A program made the translations under genes and the position numbers. The notes under the pieces were generated by a model. It was not told the DNA's origin, searched no databases, and saw nothing but the letters and a program-made list of their open reading frames with translations. DNA of 62,162 nucleotides, from NCBI GenBank assembly GCA_009777775.1, contig WRLE01000010.1, positions 71,177 to 133,338 on the forward strand, written 5' to 3'. The DNA is from Oscillospiraceae bacterium. GTDB lineage: Bacteria; Bacillota; Clostridia; Oscillospirales; Oscillospiraceae. Positions 41,496 to 50,359 of the stretch are shown piece after piece (the first letter of the stretch is position 1; every line of letters starts with the position of its first letter).

Positions 41496-43208
41496 ATGAG
41501 GTATCGGAACTGGGAGATTGGCGGATTCGATAGAAATGTCGCAGTTGACCTTTACAAAAAAGAGGGGCTCAATCCGCTCTTGTCTGTATTGCTGTCCTCC
41601 CGAGGTATCGCAGACATTAAAGAAGCGCGCATATTATTGGGACAGTCAGCCTTTGATTTCCACGACCCTTTTCATATGACCGATATGGACAAAGCAGTCG
41701 CTCGCATAAACTTCGCCCTTGAAAACAATGAAAAAATCACCATTTATGGTGATTACGATGTAGATGGTATGACTTCATGCGCATTGCTTGCCAGTTGGCT
41801 TAACACCAAAGCTGCTGATTTCGACATATATATACCCAAGCGTATTTGCGAGGGATATGGGCTAAACAGCGCTGCTTTAGACGAGCTGAAAAGTAGAGGA
41901 ACCGAGCTTGTGATTACCGTCGATTGCGGAGTCACTGCTGTGGAAGAGGCACAGTACGCAAAAAAGCTAGACTTGGGTTTAGTGATTACCGATCACCATG
42001 AATGTAAGTCCGAGCTACCCCAAGCCGATGCAGTCGTTGACCCAAAAAGACCGGATTGCAACTACCCCAACGATGCATTAGCTGGAGTTGGTGTTGTATT
42101 TAAACTAATTTGCGCCTTGGAGTCTCAACGCCCCATCAATGAAATGCTCGCACGATACAGCGACTTCGTTGCCATTGGCACAGTTGCCGATGTGATGCCG
42201 GTAACAGAAGAAAACCGAGAATTAATTAGATACGGTTTACGAGTTCTCAATAGCTCCCCGCGTCCAGGCATCAATCTGCTCCTCAGAGAGGCACTACCTG
42301 AAAAAACCAAGGTTGTGACCAATACAATAGGATTTACAATTGCTCCAAGACTTAACGCTGCAGGGAGAATGGGACAACCGGAGTTATCCGTTGAGTTGCT
42401 CATGACCGATGATGACGATATGGCGCAAAATCTTGCCAGTCAATTGGAAGGCTTAAATACCGAACGTCGCAGGCTGGAAGCAGAGACCTATGATGAGGTT
42501 TCCACAATGCTCTCAGAATCACTCTCCACAGACCCCATTATTTTGGCGAAGCGGGGTTGGCACCAAGGAATCGCAGGAATAGTAGCGGCAAAAACATCTG
42601 AGCTACACCAGCTTCCTTCGATAATCATTTGCATCGATGATGATGGCATGGGTCGTGGTTCATGCAGGAGCTTCGGCAATTTCGCCATATATGATGCGCT
42701 AAAATTCTGCGAAGACCTTTTGGTGAGTTATGGTGGACACCAAATGGCAGCAGGAGTCACCTTATTAGAAGAAAACATTAACGAGCTACGCAAACGCTTT
42801 ACGAAGTATTATTGGGATAATACCGAACTGGGATACGAGCCAAAACTCGATATCGATTTCGAGGTGGAAAAGCCAGAGCTATTAGCCATCCCAAATGTGG
42901 AATCCATCGAACTTCTGGAGCCCTATGGCAACGGAAACCCATTCCCATGTTTATGTATAAAAAGTGCCTCACTCCAATCGATATTATCCATCGGAGCAGG
43001 AAAACACACACGTTTATCAATTGAAAAATCTGGGGTTTCCATGGATTGTATATATTTTTCCATGCCAGCCGAAAACTTAAATGTCAACGTGGGCATGTTG
43101 GTGGACATAGCATTCGAGCCACAAATCAACGAGTTTCGCGGTCGCACCACCGTTCAACTACACATACTCGACATCAAACAAAGCGACCCCACCCCCGTGT
43201 CATTCTGA
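41496..43208 (+). CDS. recJ: Single-stranded-DNA exonuclease RecJ
   Basis: 570 residues. DHH-family 5'-3' exonuclease for recombination and mismatch repair. Motifs: IYGDYDVDGMTSCALLASWL (metal-binding Asp residues), VITDHHECKSELP (DHH), DPKRPDCNYPN, and the DHHA1 region SYGGHQMAAGVTLLEEN. The OB-type C-terminal domain ends in KQSDPTPVSF, and these last residues together with the stop lie in the first unit of a 35-bp tandem intergenic repeat (43182 onward), so the natural C-terminus seems to have been replaced or extended by the repeat. Confidence 0.95.
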   Translation: MRYRNWEIGGFDRNVAVDLYKKEGLNPLLSVLLSSRGIADIKEARILLGQSAFDFHDPFHMTDMDKAVARINFALENNEKITIYGDYDVDGMTSCALLASWLNTKAADFDIYIPKRICEGYGLNSAALDELKSRGTELVITVDCGVTAVEEAQYAKKLDLGLVITDHHECKSELPQADAVVDPKRPDCNYPNDALAGVGVVFKLICALESQRPINEMLARYSDFVAIGTVADVMPVTEENRELIRYGLRVLNSSPRPGINLLLREALPEKTKVVTNTIGFTIAPRLNAAGRMGQPELSVELLMTDDDDMAQNLASQLEGLNTERRRLEAETYDEVSTMLSESLSTDPIILAKRGWHQGIAGIVAAKTSELHQLPSIIICIDDDGMGRGSCRSFGNFAIYDALKFCEDLLVSYGGHQMAAGVTLLEENINELRKRFTKYYWDNTELGYEPKLDIDFEVEKPELLAIPNVESIELLEPYGNGNPFPCLCIKSASLQSILSIGAGKHTRLSIEKSGVSMDCIYFSMPAENLNVNVGMLVDIAFEPQINEFRGRTTVQLHILDIKQSDPTPVSF

Positions 43209-43275
43209 GGGAGCATAGCGACCCCACCCCCGTGTCATTCTGAGGGAGCATAGCGACCGAAGAATCTTAATAAAT
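43182..43275. repeat. 35-bp tandem copies of the GTCATTCTGAGGGAGC repeat family
   Basis: AGCGACCCCACCCCCGTGTC plus ATTCTGAGGGAGCAT starts at 43182 and again at 43217, and a third, partial unit runs into GACCGAAGAATCTTA. The first unit overlaps the 3' end of recJ. Confidence 0.85.
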
Positions 43276-43350
43276 TATAACTATTATCTGACAGATTAAA
43301 ACTAGCTTTCCATGAATAATGGACTGTGTGAAAAGGAGGTAATCGACAGC

Positions 43351-45579
43351 GTGGAACAAGCTACAACTATAAGTATTGGTAAAGAAACAGAACCCATATT
43401 GCTTGATGTAATGGAAAAATACTATCATCTGGAAAATGTCATCTTGGGCAAGCATCCTGAAGCCGATTTGACGCGGATTCGCGCTGCTTTTGATTACGCC
43501 AATAAAGCACATGGCACCCAACTGCGTCTAGATGGAACAGCCTATATCACCCATCCCCTTGCTGCAGCTGAAATTGTAGCAGAAATTGGACTTGACGAAG
43601 ATTCCCTATGCGCCGCATTACTCCATGATTGTATAGAAGATACTGACGCTACCCGGGAGGAAATCGAAAAGCTCTTTGGAAAAGACATTGTAGATATTGT
43701 GGAAGGTGTCACAAAACTGAGCCAAGTTCCCTATTCAAACAAAGAAGAAGAGCAAATGGAAAACCTGCGAAAAATGCTCATCGCCATGGCAAAGGACATT
43801 AGGGTTATCCTCATAAAACTCGCCGATAGACTCCATAATATGCGGACTTTAGAGTTTCAACCACTGGAAAAGCAAAGGGAAACAGCCTTGGAAACAATGG
43901 AAATGTATGCTCCCATTGCCCACAGGCTTGGAATGCAAAAGATAAAATGGGAGCTTGAGGATTTATCAATAGGTTATCTCGACCCCATAGGTTGCGAGGA
44001 AATAAACGAGGGCTTAAAAAAACGGCAACTTGAAGACGAAGGATTTTTAGAAAGAACCCAAAGCAGGATTACCGAACGCTTAGCAGAGCTTGGTATTGAA
44101 TGTGAAGTATCTGGACGCACAAAGCATGTATACAGCATATATAGAAAAATGTATGGTGAAAACAAGCTTTTATCTGAAGTTTTGGATTTATACGCATTTC
44201 GTGTAATAGTCAACGACATTGCAGAATGTTATAATGTGCTGGGCTATATTCACGATATGTATTCCCATATGCCTGACCATTTCGATGACTTCATCGGAAC
44301 TCCCAGACCGAATATGTACCAAAGCTTGCACACCAATGTCATTGGACGAGAAGGGATACCCTTTGAAGTTCAAATACGCACTTGGGAAATGCATCAAACT
44401 GCCGAATATGGAATCGCTGCCCACTGGAAATACAAAGAAGGCAAAGTAGGCAAGGTGGCAGACGAAGAAAAATTCGCATGGGTTAGGCGTTTGTTGGAAT
44501 CCCAACAGGAAGGCGATACCCAAGACTTTTTCCAAGCATTGAAAGTCGATATGTTTGCAGACCAAGTCTTCGTCTTCACCCCCAGCGGAGATGTGGTGAG
44601 CCTTCCAGCTGGAGCCACACCCATCGATTTTGCATATAGTATCCATTCGGAAGTGGGCAATAAAATGACCGGTGCCTTTGTGAATGGACGCATGGTTCCA
44701 TATGCACATACTTTAAACAATGGCGATATAGTCAGAATTCAAACATCAAATTCTGCAAAGGGACCCAGCCGAGATTGGTTGGATATTATAAAAAGCACTG
44801 AAGCACGCAACAAAATCCGCCAATGGTTCAAAAAGGAAAAACGAGAGGAAAACATTATCCACGGCAAAATGGCATTTGATTCTGAGCTTCGCCATGCAGC
44901 TTTAACGATGGCAGATATATCAAAAGACGATGTGCTTACAAAAACACTGGACCGCCTTTCTTTCGGCAACATCGATGAGCTTTACGCAGCAATCGGTTAT
45001 GGTGGCATTTCGGCTCAAAAAGTCGTAAACAGAATACGCGATGAAATGCGTGCCATTGTCAAGACGAGAAAGAAAGAAGAGCCAAATATCACCGAAAAAA
45101 TACCGGAAATATTGACAAAACCCATATTCGGCGTGGTGGTGGAAGGTCTTGACAACTGTCTCGTGAAGTTTGCTCGCTGCTGTGCTCCAGTCCCAGGAGA
45201 TTCCATCATTGGCTTTATAACTAGGGGCTTCGGAGTTTCTGTCCATAGACAAGATTGTTTAAACTATTTAAAATCTGCAAAGATACCAGATGAAGCCAAC
45301 CGCTGGGTCAATGTGTCATGGGCTGGAGCCGATAACACAGTATATCCTTCTGGAATCAGGATTTCCGCCCGAAACCGCACAGGCATTGTTGTTGACGTTG
45401 CCTCCACACTAAACGCTCTAAATGTGAAAATCATATCATTTATTGCAAAGGAAGTGGATAACGGCATTGTTATGGTTTCCGTTGTTGTGGAAGTAAAAAA
45501 TCGTGATGAGCTTGTATATGCCATGACAAAGTTAATGTCCATTTCCGGAGTCACTGATGTGAGCCGCGCAGATAGTTGA
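43351..45579 (+). CDS. rel: Bifunctional (p)ppGpp synthetase/hydrolase Rel
   Basis: 742 residues from a GTG at 43351, 11 nt after AGGAGG; an ATG 39 nt upstream lies before that site and is not credible. Controls the stringent alarmone. HD hydrolase domain intact (THPLAAAEIVAEIG, AALLHDCIEDTDAT), synthetase domain with RPNMYQSLHTNVIG and the EVQIRTWEMHQTAEYGIAAH block, TGS (VFVFTPSGDVVSLPAGATPI), helical linker with CCAPVPGD, and a C-terminal ACT domain. Both activities should be present. Order recJ-rel-dtd is common in Firmicutes. Confidence 0.96.
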   Translation: MEQATTISIGKETEPILLDVMEKYYHLENVILGKHPEADLTRIRAAFDYANKAHGTQLRLDGTAYITHPLAAAEIVAEIGLDEDSLCAALLHDCIEDTDATREEIEKLFGKDIVDIVEGVTKLSQVPYSNKEEEQMENLRKMLIAMAKDIRVILIKLADRLHNMRTLEFQPLEKQRETALETMEMYAPIAHRLGMQKIKWELEDLSIGYLDPIGCEEINEGLKKRQLEDEGFLERTQSRITERLAELGIECEVSGRTKHVYSIYRKMYGENKLLSEVLDLYAFRVIVNDIAECYNVLGYIHDMYSHMPDHFDDFIGTPRPNMYQSLHTNVIGREGIPFEVQIRTWEMHQTAEYGIAAHWKYKEGKVGKVADEEKFAWVRRLLESQQEGDTQDFFQALKVDMFADQVFVFTPSGDVVSLPAGATPIDFAYSIHSEVGNKMTGAFVNGRMVPYAHTLNNGDIVRIQTSNSAKGPSRDWLDIIKSTEARNKIRQWFKKEKREENIIHGKMAFDSELRHAALTMADISKDDVLTKTLDRLSFGNIDELYAAIGYGGISAQKVVNRIRDEMRAIVKTRKKEEPNITEKIPEILTKPIFGVVVEGLDNCLVKFARCCAPVPGDSIIGFITRGFGVSVHRQDCLNYLKSAKIPDEANRWVNVSWAGADNTVYPSGIRISARNRTGIVVDVASTLNALNVKIISFIAKEVDNGIVMVSVVVEVKNRDELVYAMTKLMSISGVTDVSRADS

Positions 45580-45585
45580 TATAAT

Positions 45586-46023
45586 ATGAGAGCTGTTGTG
45601 ACGCGGGTCTCCTCCGCAAGCGTGGAAATATCAAATCAAGTTACTGGAAGCATCGATAAAGGTTTCCTTGTCCTCTTGGGCATTAAAAAGGGAGATACAG
45701 AAGAAGATGCCATCAAACTTGCCAATAAGGTTTGCACTTTGCGCATTTTCGAGGACCAGAACGGAAAGATGAATCTGGACCTGGGAGCAGTGGGTGGAAG
45801 CCTTTTAATAATTTCCCAATTCACACTATACGCCAACACCAAAAGCCGCCGCCCCGGCTTCACCGATGCCGCAGCTCCCCAAGAAGCAATCCCATTATAT
45901 GAACTATTCATCGAGACATGCAAAAAAGCCGGTTTCCCCGTCCAAACCGGCACCTTCGGCGCTATGATGACCATAAAATCAGTAAACGAAGGACCAGTTA
46001 CGATTATAATTAATAATGAATAA
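45586..46023 (+). CDS. dtd: D-aminoacyl-tRNA deacylase
   Basis: 145 residues. Hydrolyses D-amino acids from mischarged tRNAs. MRAVVTRVSSASVEI start, the active-site segment LLIISQFTLYANTKSRRPGF and the C-terminal GTFGAMMTIKSVNEGPVTI (usual form NDGPVT). It starts 6 bp after the rel stop with little ribosome-binding site. The last residues (INNE) are encoded by a TTAATAATGAATAA microsatellite-like sequence. Confidence 0.94.
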   Translation: MRAVVTRVSSASVEISNQVTGSIDKGFLVLLGIKKGDTEEDAIKLANKVCTLRIFEDQNGKMNLDLGAVGGSLLIISQFTLYANTKSRRPGFTDAAAPQEAIPLYELFIETCKKAGFPVQTGTFGAMMTIKSVNEGPVTIIINNE

Positions 46024-46044
46024 TTACCCCAAAGGTGCTTTCCT

Positions 46045-48246
46045 ATGACTTATGAAACAATCGAGGGTACAGTTTCTGCTGTTGTGTTTCATAATCCGGA
46101 TAATGGGTATTCTGTTTTGCGGATTGATACACAAAATGGGCTGTCCACTGCTGCTGGGAGCGTTCCTGGGATAACACCAGGTGAGCGTTTGAAGCTCCAT
46201 GGCTCTTGGATAACCCATCCCCAATATGGACAGCAATTTAAAATAGAATCATATGAAATGAAACCACCCAGCGGTCAAGATGAAATCTACCGCTATTTGG
46301 CATCTGGAGCTATAAAAAACATAGGTCCCGCCAAAGCTAGAGATATTGTGGAAAAATTCGGTGCCAACACCCTTAGCATTATTGAAAACGAACCCGATAA
46401 GCTCTCCACTGTAAAGGGTATATCTTTGCGAAGCGCACGCATCATAGGTGATGGTTATAAACGCCAAGCGGGATTACGCAGATTAATTGACTACTTTACC
46501 GCATATGGAATTACTCCCCTAGTAGCAACACGTCTATATAAAGATTATGGTGATGAATCAATAGATGCTGTACAAGACAATCCCTATATCATCACAAACG
46601 ATGCCTATGGAGCTGATTTTTCCCAAGCTGATACAATCGCCATAGAGCTAGGTTTTGAAAGCGACTGCCCTGAGCGAGTTTCAGCAGCGATTGTCTTCGA
46701 GCTGACCCACAACACCAATAACAGCGGTCACACTTTCATACCCGAAGGAAAGCTCCTAACTGCAACAAACCAGCTAATAGGTGCCAATCACGAAGTCATA
46801 ACAGATGCCCTTGATGCCCTTTGCGAATGTGGAGATATAGTTGTTGAAACAATCGCTGGCGAAAAAGCTTGTTATATGCGCCAAATGCACGAAGCTGAGT
46901 ATTACACCTCGATGCGAATACAAAATATGGCACATCATAGCATAGAACTTGACAATATTTCTCAAACCATTGATGCAATTGAATCTGCTGAAAATATCAA
47001 ATATGCGCCTTTACAACGTAGTGCCATTGAGCTTGCTGCTAAAAGCCATGCCATGGCATTGACGGGAGGACCTGGCACTGGCAAAACCACAACAATTCTT
47101 GGAATCCTAAAGCTTTTCGATAGTTTTGGACTCAAAACCCTCCTTTGCGCTCCCACGGGTAGAGCTGCAAAACGCCTCTCTGAAATATGCAACAGGGATG
47201 CTGCCACAATACACCGTATGTTGGGAACAAGCCCTGGAGAAGACGGTACATTGCTTTTTGAGCATGACGACGACAACCCACTGGATGCCGATGCGGTCAT
47301 TGTGGACGAATCCTCCATGATAGACATTCTACTGATGCGCTCTTTATTAGGCGCAATAAAACAAGGTGGCAGATTAATTATGGTGGGCGATGCCGACCAG
47401 CTTCCTCCAGTGGGACCTGGACAGGTATTTTCCGACATTTTAAAAAGCGAAGTTATACCAACCATTGCCCTTACCGAGATTTTTAGACAAATAGAAGACA
47501 GTGGGATTGTTGTTTCCTCCCATATGGTAAACGCCGGAACAATGCCTGATATGACGCAAAAGTATCCAGATTTATTTTTCATGAAGCGTACTACAGAGGT
47601 CGAATTGTCCGAAACCATTGCCGAATTATATGGGGAGCGTTTGCCAAAATATATGAACATTCCCGCTTCTCAAATCCAAGTTCTATCCCCTTCTCGTAAG
47701 CAAGTTGCAGGAACCGAAGCCCTCAATAATAAGTTACGAGAATCCGTTAATCCAAAAAGCCCATTAAAGAAGGAAAAACAGCAAGGTGAGCATTTATTTC
47801 GCGTGGGCGATAAAATAATGCAAATTAGAAATAATTATGATATAATATGGAAAAGCATCGATGGTAGCTTCGACGGAACAGGAGTTTTCAACGGAGATGT
47901 GGGTATAATCACAGATATTGATTTGGATAAAGAAACACTCACAGTTGATTTTGAAGACAAGCTGGTCACATATTTGTTCGAGCAACTACCCGAGCTGGAG
48001 CCTGCCTTTGCAATTACTGTCCATAAATCCCAAGGTAGCGAATATCAAGCCGTGATTTTGGCAATGACAGATCAGGCTCCCCAGCTTCTAAGCAGAAGCA
48101 TTTTATACACAGCCATGACCCGGGCTAAAAAGCTCCTGGTTATCGTTGGCAGCCTCGAAGTAATGGAAAAAATGGTTATAAACGACAGGCAAAACAAAAG
48201 ATACAGCGGTTTACGAGCAAGACTAATCGCCAAAGGAGAATCGTAA
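46045..48246 (+). CDS. recD2: ATP-dependent helicase RecD2
   Basis: 733 residues. 5'-3' SF1B helicase, the stand-alone RecD2 form since no recB or recC is nearby. Long N-terminal region with tandem helix-hairpin-helix segments (IKNIGPAKARDIVEKFG, VKGISLRSARIIGDGY), Walker A LTGGPGTGKTTTILGIL, motif II VIVDESSMIDI, motif III GDADQLPPVGPGQVF, and the C-terminal AITVHKSQGSEYQAVIL and LYTAMTRAKKLLVIVGS. AAAGGTG lies 7 nt before the ATG. Confidence 0.94.
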   Translation: MTYETIEGTVSAVVFHNPDNGYSVLRIDTQNGLSTAAGSVPGITPGERLKLHGSWITHPQYGQQFKIESYEMKPPSGQDEIYRYLASGAIKNIGPAKARDIVEKFGANTLSIIENEPDKLSTVKGISLRSARIIGDGYKRQAGLRRLIDYFTAYGITPLVATRLYKDYGDESIDAVQDNPYIITNDAYGADFSQADTIAIELGFESDCPERVSAAIVFELTHNTNNSGHTFIPEGKLLTATNQLIGANHEVITDALDALCECGDIVVETIAGEKACYMRQMHEAEYYTSMRIQNMAHHSIELDNISQTIDAIESAENIKYAPLQRSAIELAAKSHAMALTGGPGTGKTTTILGILKLFDSFGLKTLLCAPTGRAAKRLSEICNRDAATIHRMLGTSPGEDGTLLFEHDDDNPLDADAVIVDESSMIDILLMRSLLGAIKQGGRLIMVGDADQLPPVGPGQVFSDILKSEVIPTIALTEIFRQIEDSGIVVSSHMVNAGTMPDMTQKYPDLFFMKRTTEVELSETIAELYGERLPKYMNIPASQIQVLSPSRKQVAGTEALNNKLRESVNPKSPLKKEKQQGEHLFRVGDKIMQIRNNYDIIWKSIDGSFDGTGVFNGDVGIITDIDLDKETLTVDFEDKLVTYLFEQLPELEPAFAITVHKSQGSEYQAVILAMTDQAPQLLSRSILYTAMTRAKKLLVIVGSLEVMEKMVINDRQNKRYSGLRARLIAKGES

Positions 48247-48299
48247 ATCAAAACATGGAATGTGAAACCTGCAAAATTATTAGTTAGGAGTCATCAGCT

Positions 48300-48950
48300 A
48301 TGGGTTTTCTAGATATTTTGCTCAGTCTGTTTTTTCCGCCCATGTGCGTATTTTGCGGAAAATCCCTTTCCCGCATCGAAGACACCTGGTGCAAAAAATG
48401 CACCGACACGCTTCCATTCACATTGGACAGCGGACGACAAGAAGGTGTAAATTACGACTTTTCGATTGCACCATTTTATTATGCTGGTAATGTGCAAAAA
48501 TCCATTCATAAGTATAAATTTAGAGGCTCATCGGAATTTGCCAATGTATATGGGAAGGTTTTGGCTGATTGCATTCTGGAAAATCCAGACATTGAATATG
48601 ATATAATATCTTGGGTACCACTCAGCGGCACACGGGAGCGTTCTCGAGGTTATGACCAAGCAATGCTTCTAGCTTTGGCAACTGCATTGCATCTTGACGA
48701 TGTTGCCGTGGAGACATTACACAAACCCGTTGATGTGCGCGCTCAATCGGAGATAAAAGGACTAGATGCTCGAATCGCCAACATCAGCGGTGCTTATAAA
48801 GTCACCGACCCTGAGCTCATCGAGGGTAAAAGAATACTTCTCATAGATGATATAATAACAACAGGCTCAACTCTTTCAGAATGTGCAAAAGTCCTCCAAG
48901 AAGCCGGCGCCAACCGTATAATCTGCGCCGCCCTAGCCCGAGGCCAATGA
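48300..48950 (+). CDS. ComF family phosphoribosyltransferase-like protein
   Basis: 216 residues. N-terminal zinc-finger-like cysteines (PPMCVFCGKSL, WCKKC), then a phosphoribosyltransferase fold with WVPLSGTRERSRGYDQAMLL and the PRPP loop KRILLIDDIITTGSTLSECA. ComF proteins are needed for DNA uptake in competent Firmicutes; the enzymatic substrate is unknown. AGGAG precedes the ATG by 9 nt. Follows recD2 by 53 bp. Confidence 0.92.
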   Translation: MGFLDILLSLFFPPMCVFCGKSLSRIEDTWCKKCTDTLPFTLDSGRQEGVNYDFSIAPFYYAGNVQKSIHKYKFRGSSEFANVYGKVLADCILENPDIEYDIISWVPLSGTRERSRGYDQAMLLALATALHLDDVAVETLHKPVDVRAQSEIKGLDARIANISGAYKVTDPELIEGKRILLIDDIITTGSTLSECAKVLQEAGANRIICAALARGQ

Positions 48951-49004
48951 AACAATTACATTTGGAAATAATCAATATTTTGTATATATTGTAAAAACCC
49001 ACCC

Positions 49005-49077
49005 GTAGGGCGCGGCATCCCTGACGCGCCGCCCACGAACCACCCACCCGTAGGGCGCGGCATCCCTGACGCGCCGC
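49005..49077 (+). repeat. GTAGGGCGCGGC dispersed element, copies 4 and 5 in tandem
   Basis: Two identical 28-bp cores (49005-49032 and 49050-49077) with period 45 including CACCCACCC. The same core occurs three times around 14270-15050, but the extended flanks of those copies are absent here. Confidence 0.85.
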
Positions 49078-49182
49078 CCGCCCAATGGCACTAACATCAA
49101 AACACCCACCCAAAGAACGCAACACCAAAACACCAAACAAACAAAAAATTACCACAATATACGCAAAAAGGGGTTAAAACAT

Positions 49183-50211
49183 ATGATATTCGGTAGAGAC
49201 ATTGGTATTGATCTGGGAACAGCAACTGTACTCGTGTCCACGAGAAATAAAGGAGTCATATTACGCGAGCCGACAGTTGTTTCCATGGACAAAAACACCG
49301 GAAGACTGCTCAATGTCGGCATGGCTGCACAGCGAATGTTGGGTAGAACCCCTGGAAATATCGTAGCAATACGCCCCATGCGAGATGGGGCTATCTGTGA
49401 TTATGATATGACAGAGAGAATGCTCAAAGAAATAGTCAGAAAAGTACAGTCATTTTCATTGCTGAAACCAAGAATAATAATTTCCGTTCCCACAGGAATC
49501 ACCGAAGTGGAAGAGCGTGCCGTCATCGACGCTGGCATAGCAGCTGGAGCCAGAAAGGTCTATCTCATGGAAGCTCCCTTGGCAGCTGCCATTGGGGCAG
49601 GACTCGATATAACAAAACCAGATGGCCATATGGTTATCGACATTGGCGGAGGCACCACAGACATAGCTGTTTTGTCTTTATCAGGAGTTGTGGAATCCGA
49701 ATCCCTCAAAGCTGGTGGCGATGCCTTTGACGATGCTCTCATAAAATATATCAGACGCAAGCACAATGTACTCATCGGCGAAACCACAGCAGAGGAGCTA
49801 AAAAAGGGCATTGGTTGCGTATTCCCCAGAGCAGAAGCCGTAGCTGTTGAAGTGAAAGGACGTTGCCTGCTCACCGGTTTACCCAGAGTCGTTGCCGTCA
49901 GTTCCACAGACACATTTGAAGCCTTTGAGGAAGTGACAGAGCGCATCATCGAAGCCGTCCACAGCGTACTTGAAGCGACTCCTCCGGAATTGGTAGCTGA
50001 TATTTCACAAAACGGTATCATTCTCACAGGAGGAAATAGTCTACTCTGGGGTTTCGACAGACTAATCTCCAGCCGAACAAACATTACAACTCACAGTGCA
50101 GACGATGCTGACCTCTGCGTTGCCAACGGCTTAGGCAAAGCCCTAGCCTGGGTAGGCGAAATGACAGAAGGTCCCATAAACCTATCAAGAAGAAAACAAA
50201 TGAGAATATAA
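49183..50211 (+). CDS. mreB: MreB/Mbl-type rod-shape actin homologue
   Basis: 342 residues. Actin-like ATPase that directs lateral wall synthesis at the membrane. Phosphate 1 motif DIGIDLGTATVLVSTRNKG, interdomain PRIIISVPTGITEVEERAV, phosphate 2 VIDIGGGTTDIAVLSLSG, EEVTERIIEAVHSVLE, and the adenosine loop GIILTGGNSLLWG. No mreC/mreD follow, so it may be an Mbl- or MreBH-like paralogue. AAGGGG precedes the ATG by 9 nt. Confidence 0.93.
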   Translation: MIFGRDIGIDLGTATVLVSTRNKGVILREPTVVSMDKNTGRLLNVGMAAQRMLGRTPGNIVAIRPMRDGAICDYDMTERMLKEIVRKVQSFSLLKPRIIISVPTGITEVEERAVIDAGIAAGARKVYLMEAPLAAAIGAGLDITKPDGHMVIDIGGGTTDIAVLSLSGVVESESLKAGGDAFDDALIKYIRRKHNVLIGETTAEELKKGIGCVFPRAEAVAVEVKGRCLLTGLPRVVAVSSTDTFEAFEEVTERIIEAVHSVLEATPPELVADISQNGIILTGGNSLLWGFDRLISSRTNITTHSADDADLCVANGLGKALAWVGEMTEGPINLSRRKQMRI

Positions 50212-50235
50212 GCACCCTAAAACACACAAAATATC

Positions 50236-50280
50236 CCCCCCGTGTCATTTAAGAGCGTCAGCAAAGAATCTCATTCCACC
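50236..50280. repeat. GTCATTTAAGAGCGTCAG-type dispersed repeat
   Basis: CCCCCCGTGTCATTTAAGAG then CGTCAGCAAAGAATCTCATT. It is the complement of 29056-29091 and shares the CCCCCGTGTCATT lead with 43195. Confidence 0.55.
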
Positions 50281-50359
50281 AGACCACCACATAATCAATC
50301 TATAAAGCTCCACCAAAGCAACAAAACAGTAAAATCCAAAAGGAGGTATATACCCGAAT

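Noticed and set aside
49005-49077. Tandem repeats as a CRISPR array
   Set aside because: Only two units with a 17-bp spacer, and the core occurs dispersed elsewhere in the window; no cas genes are present.
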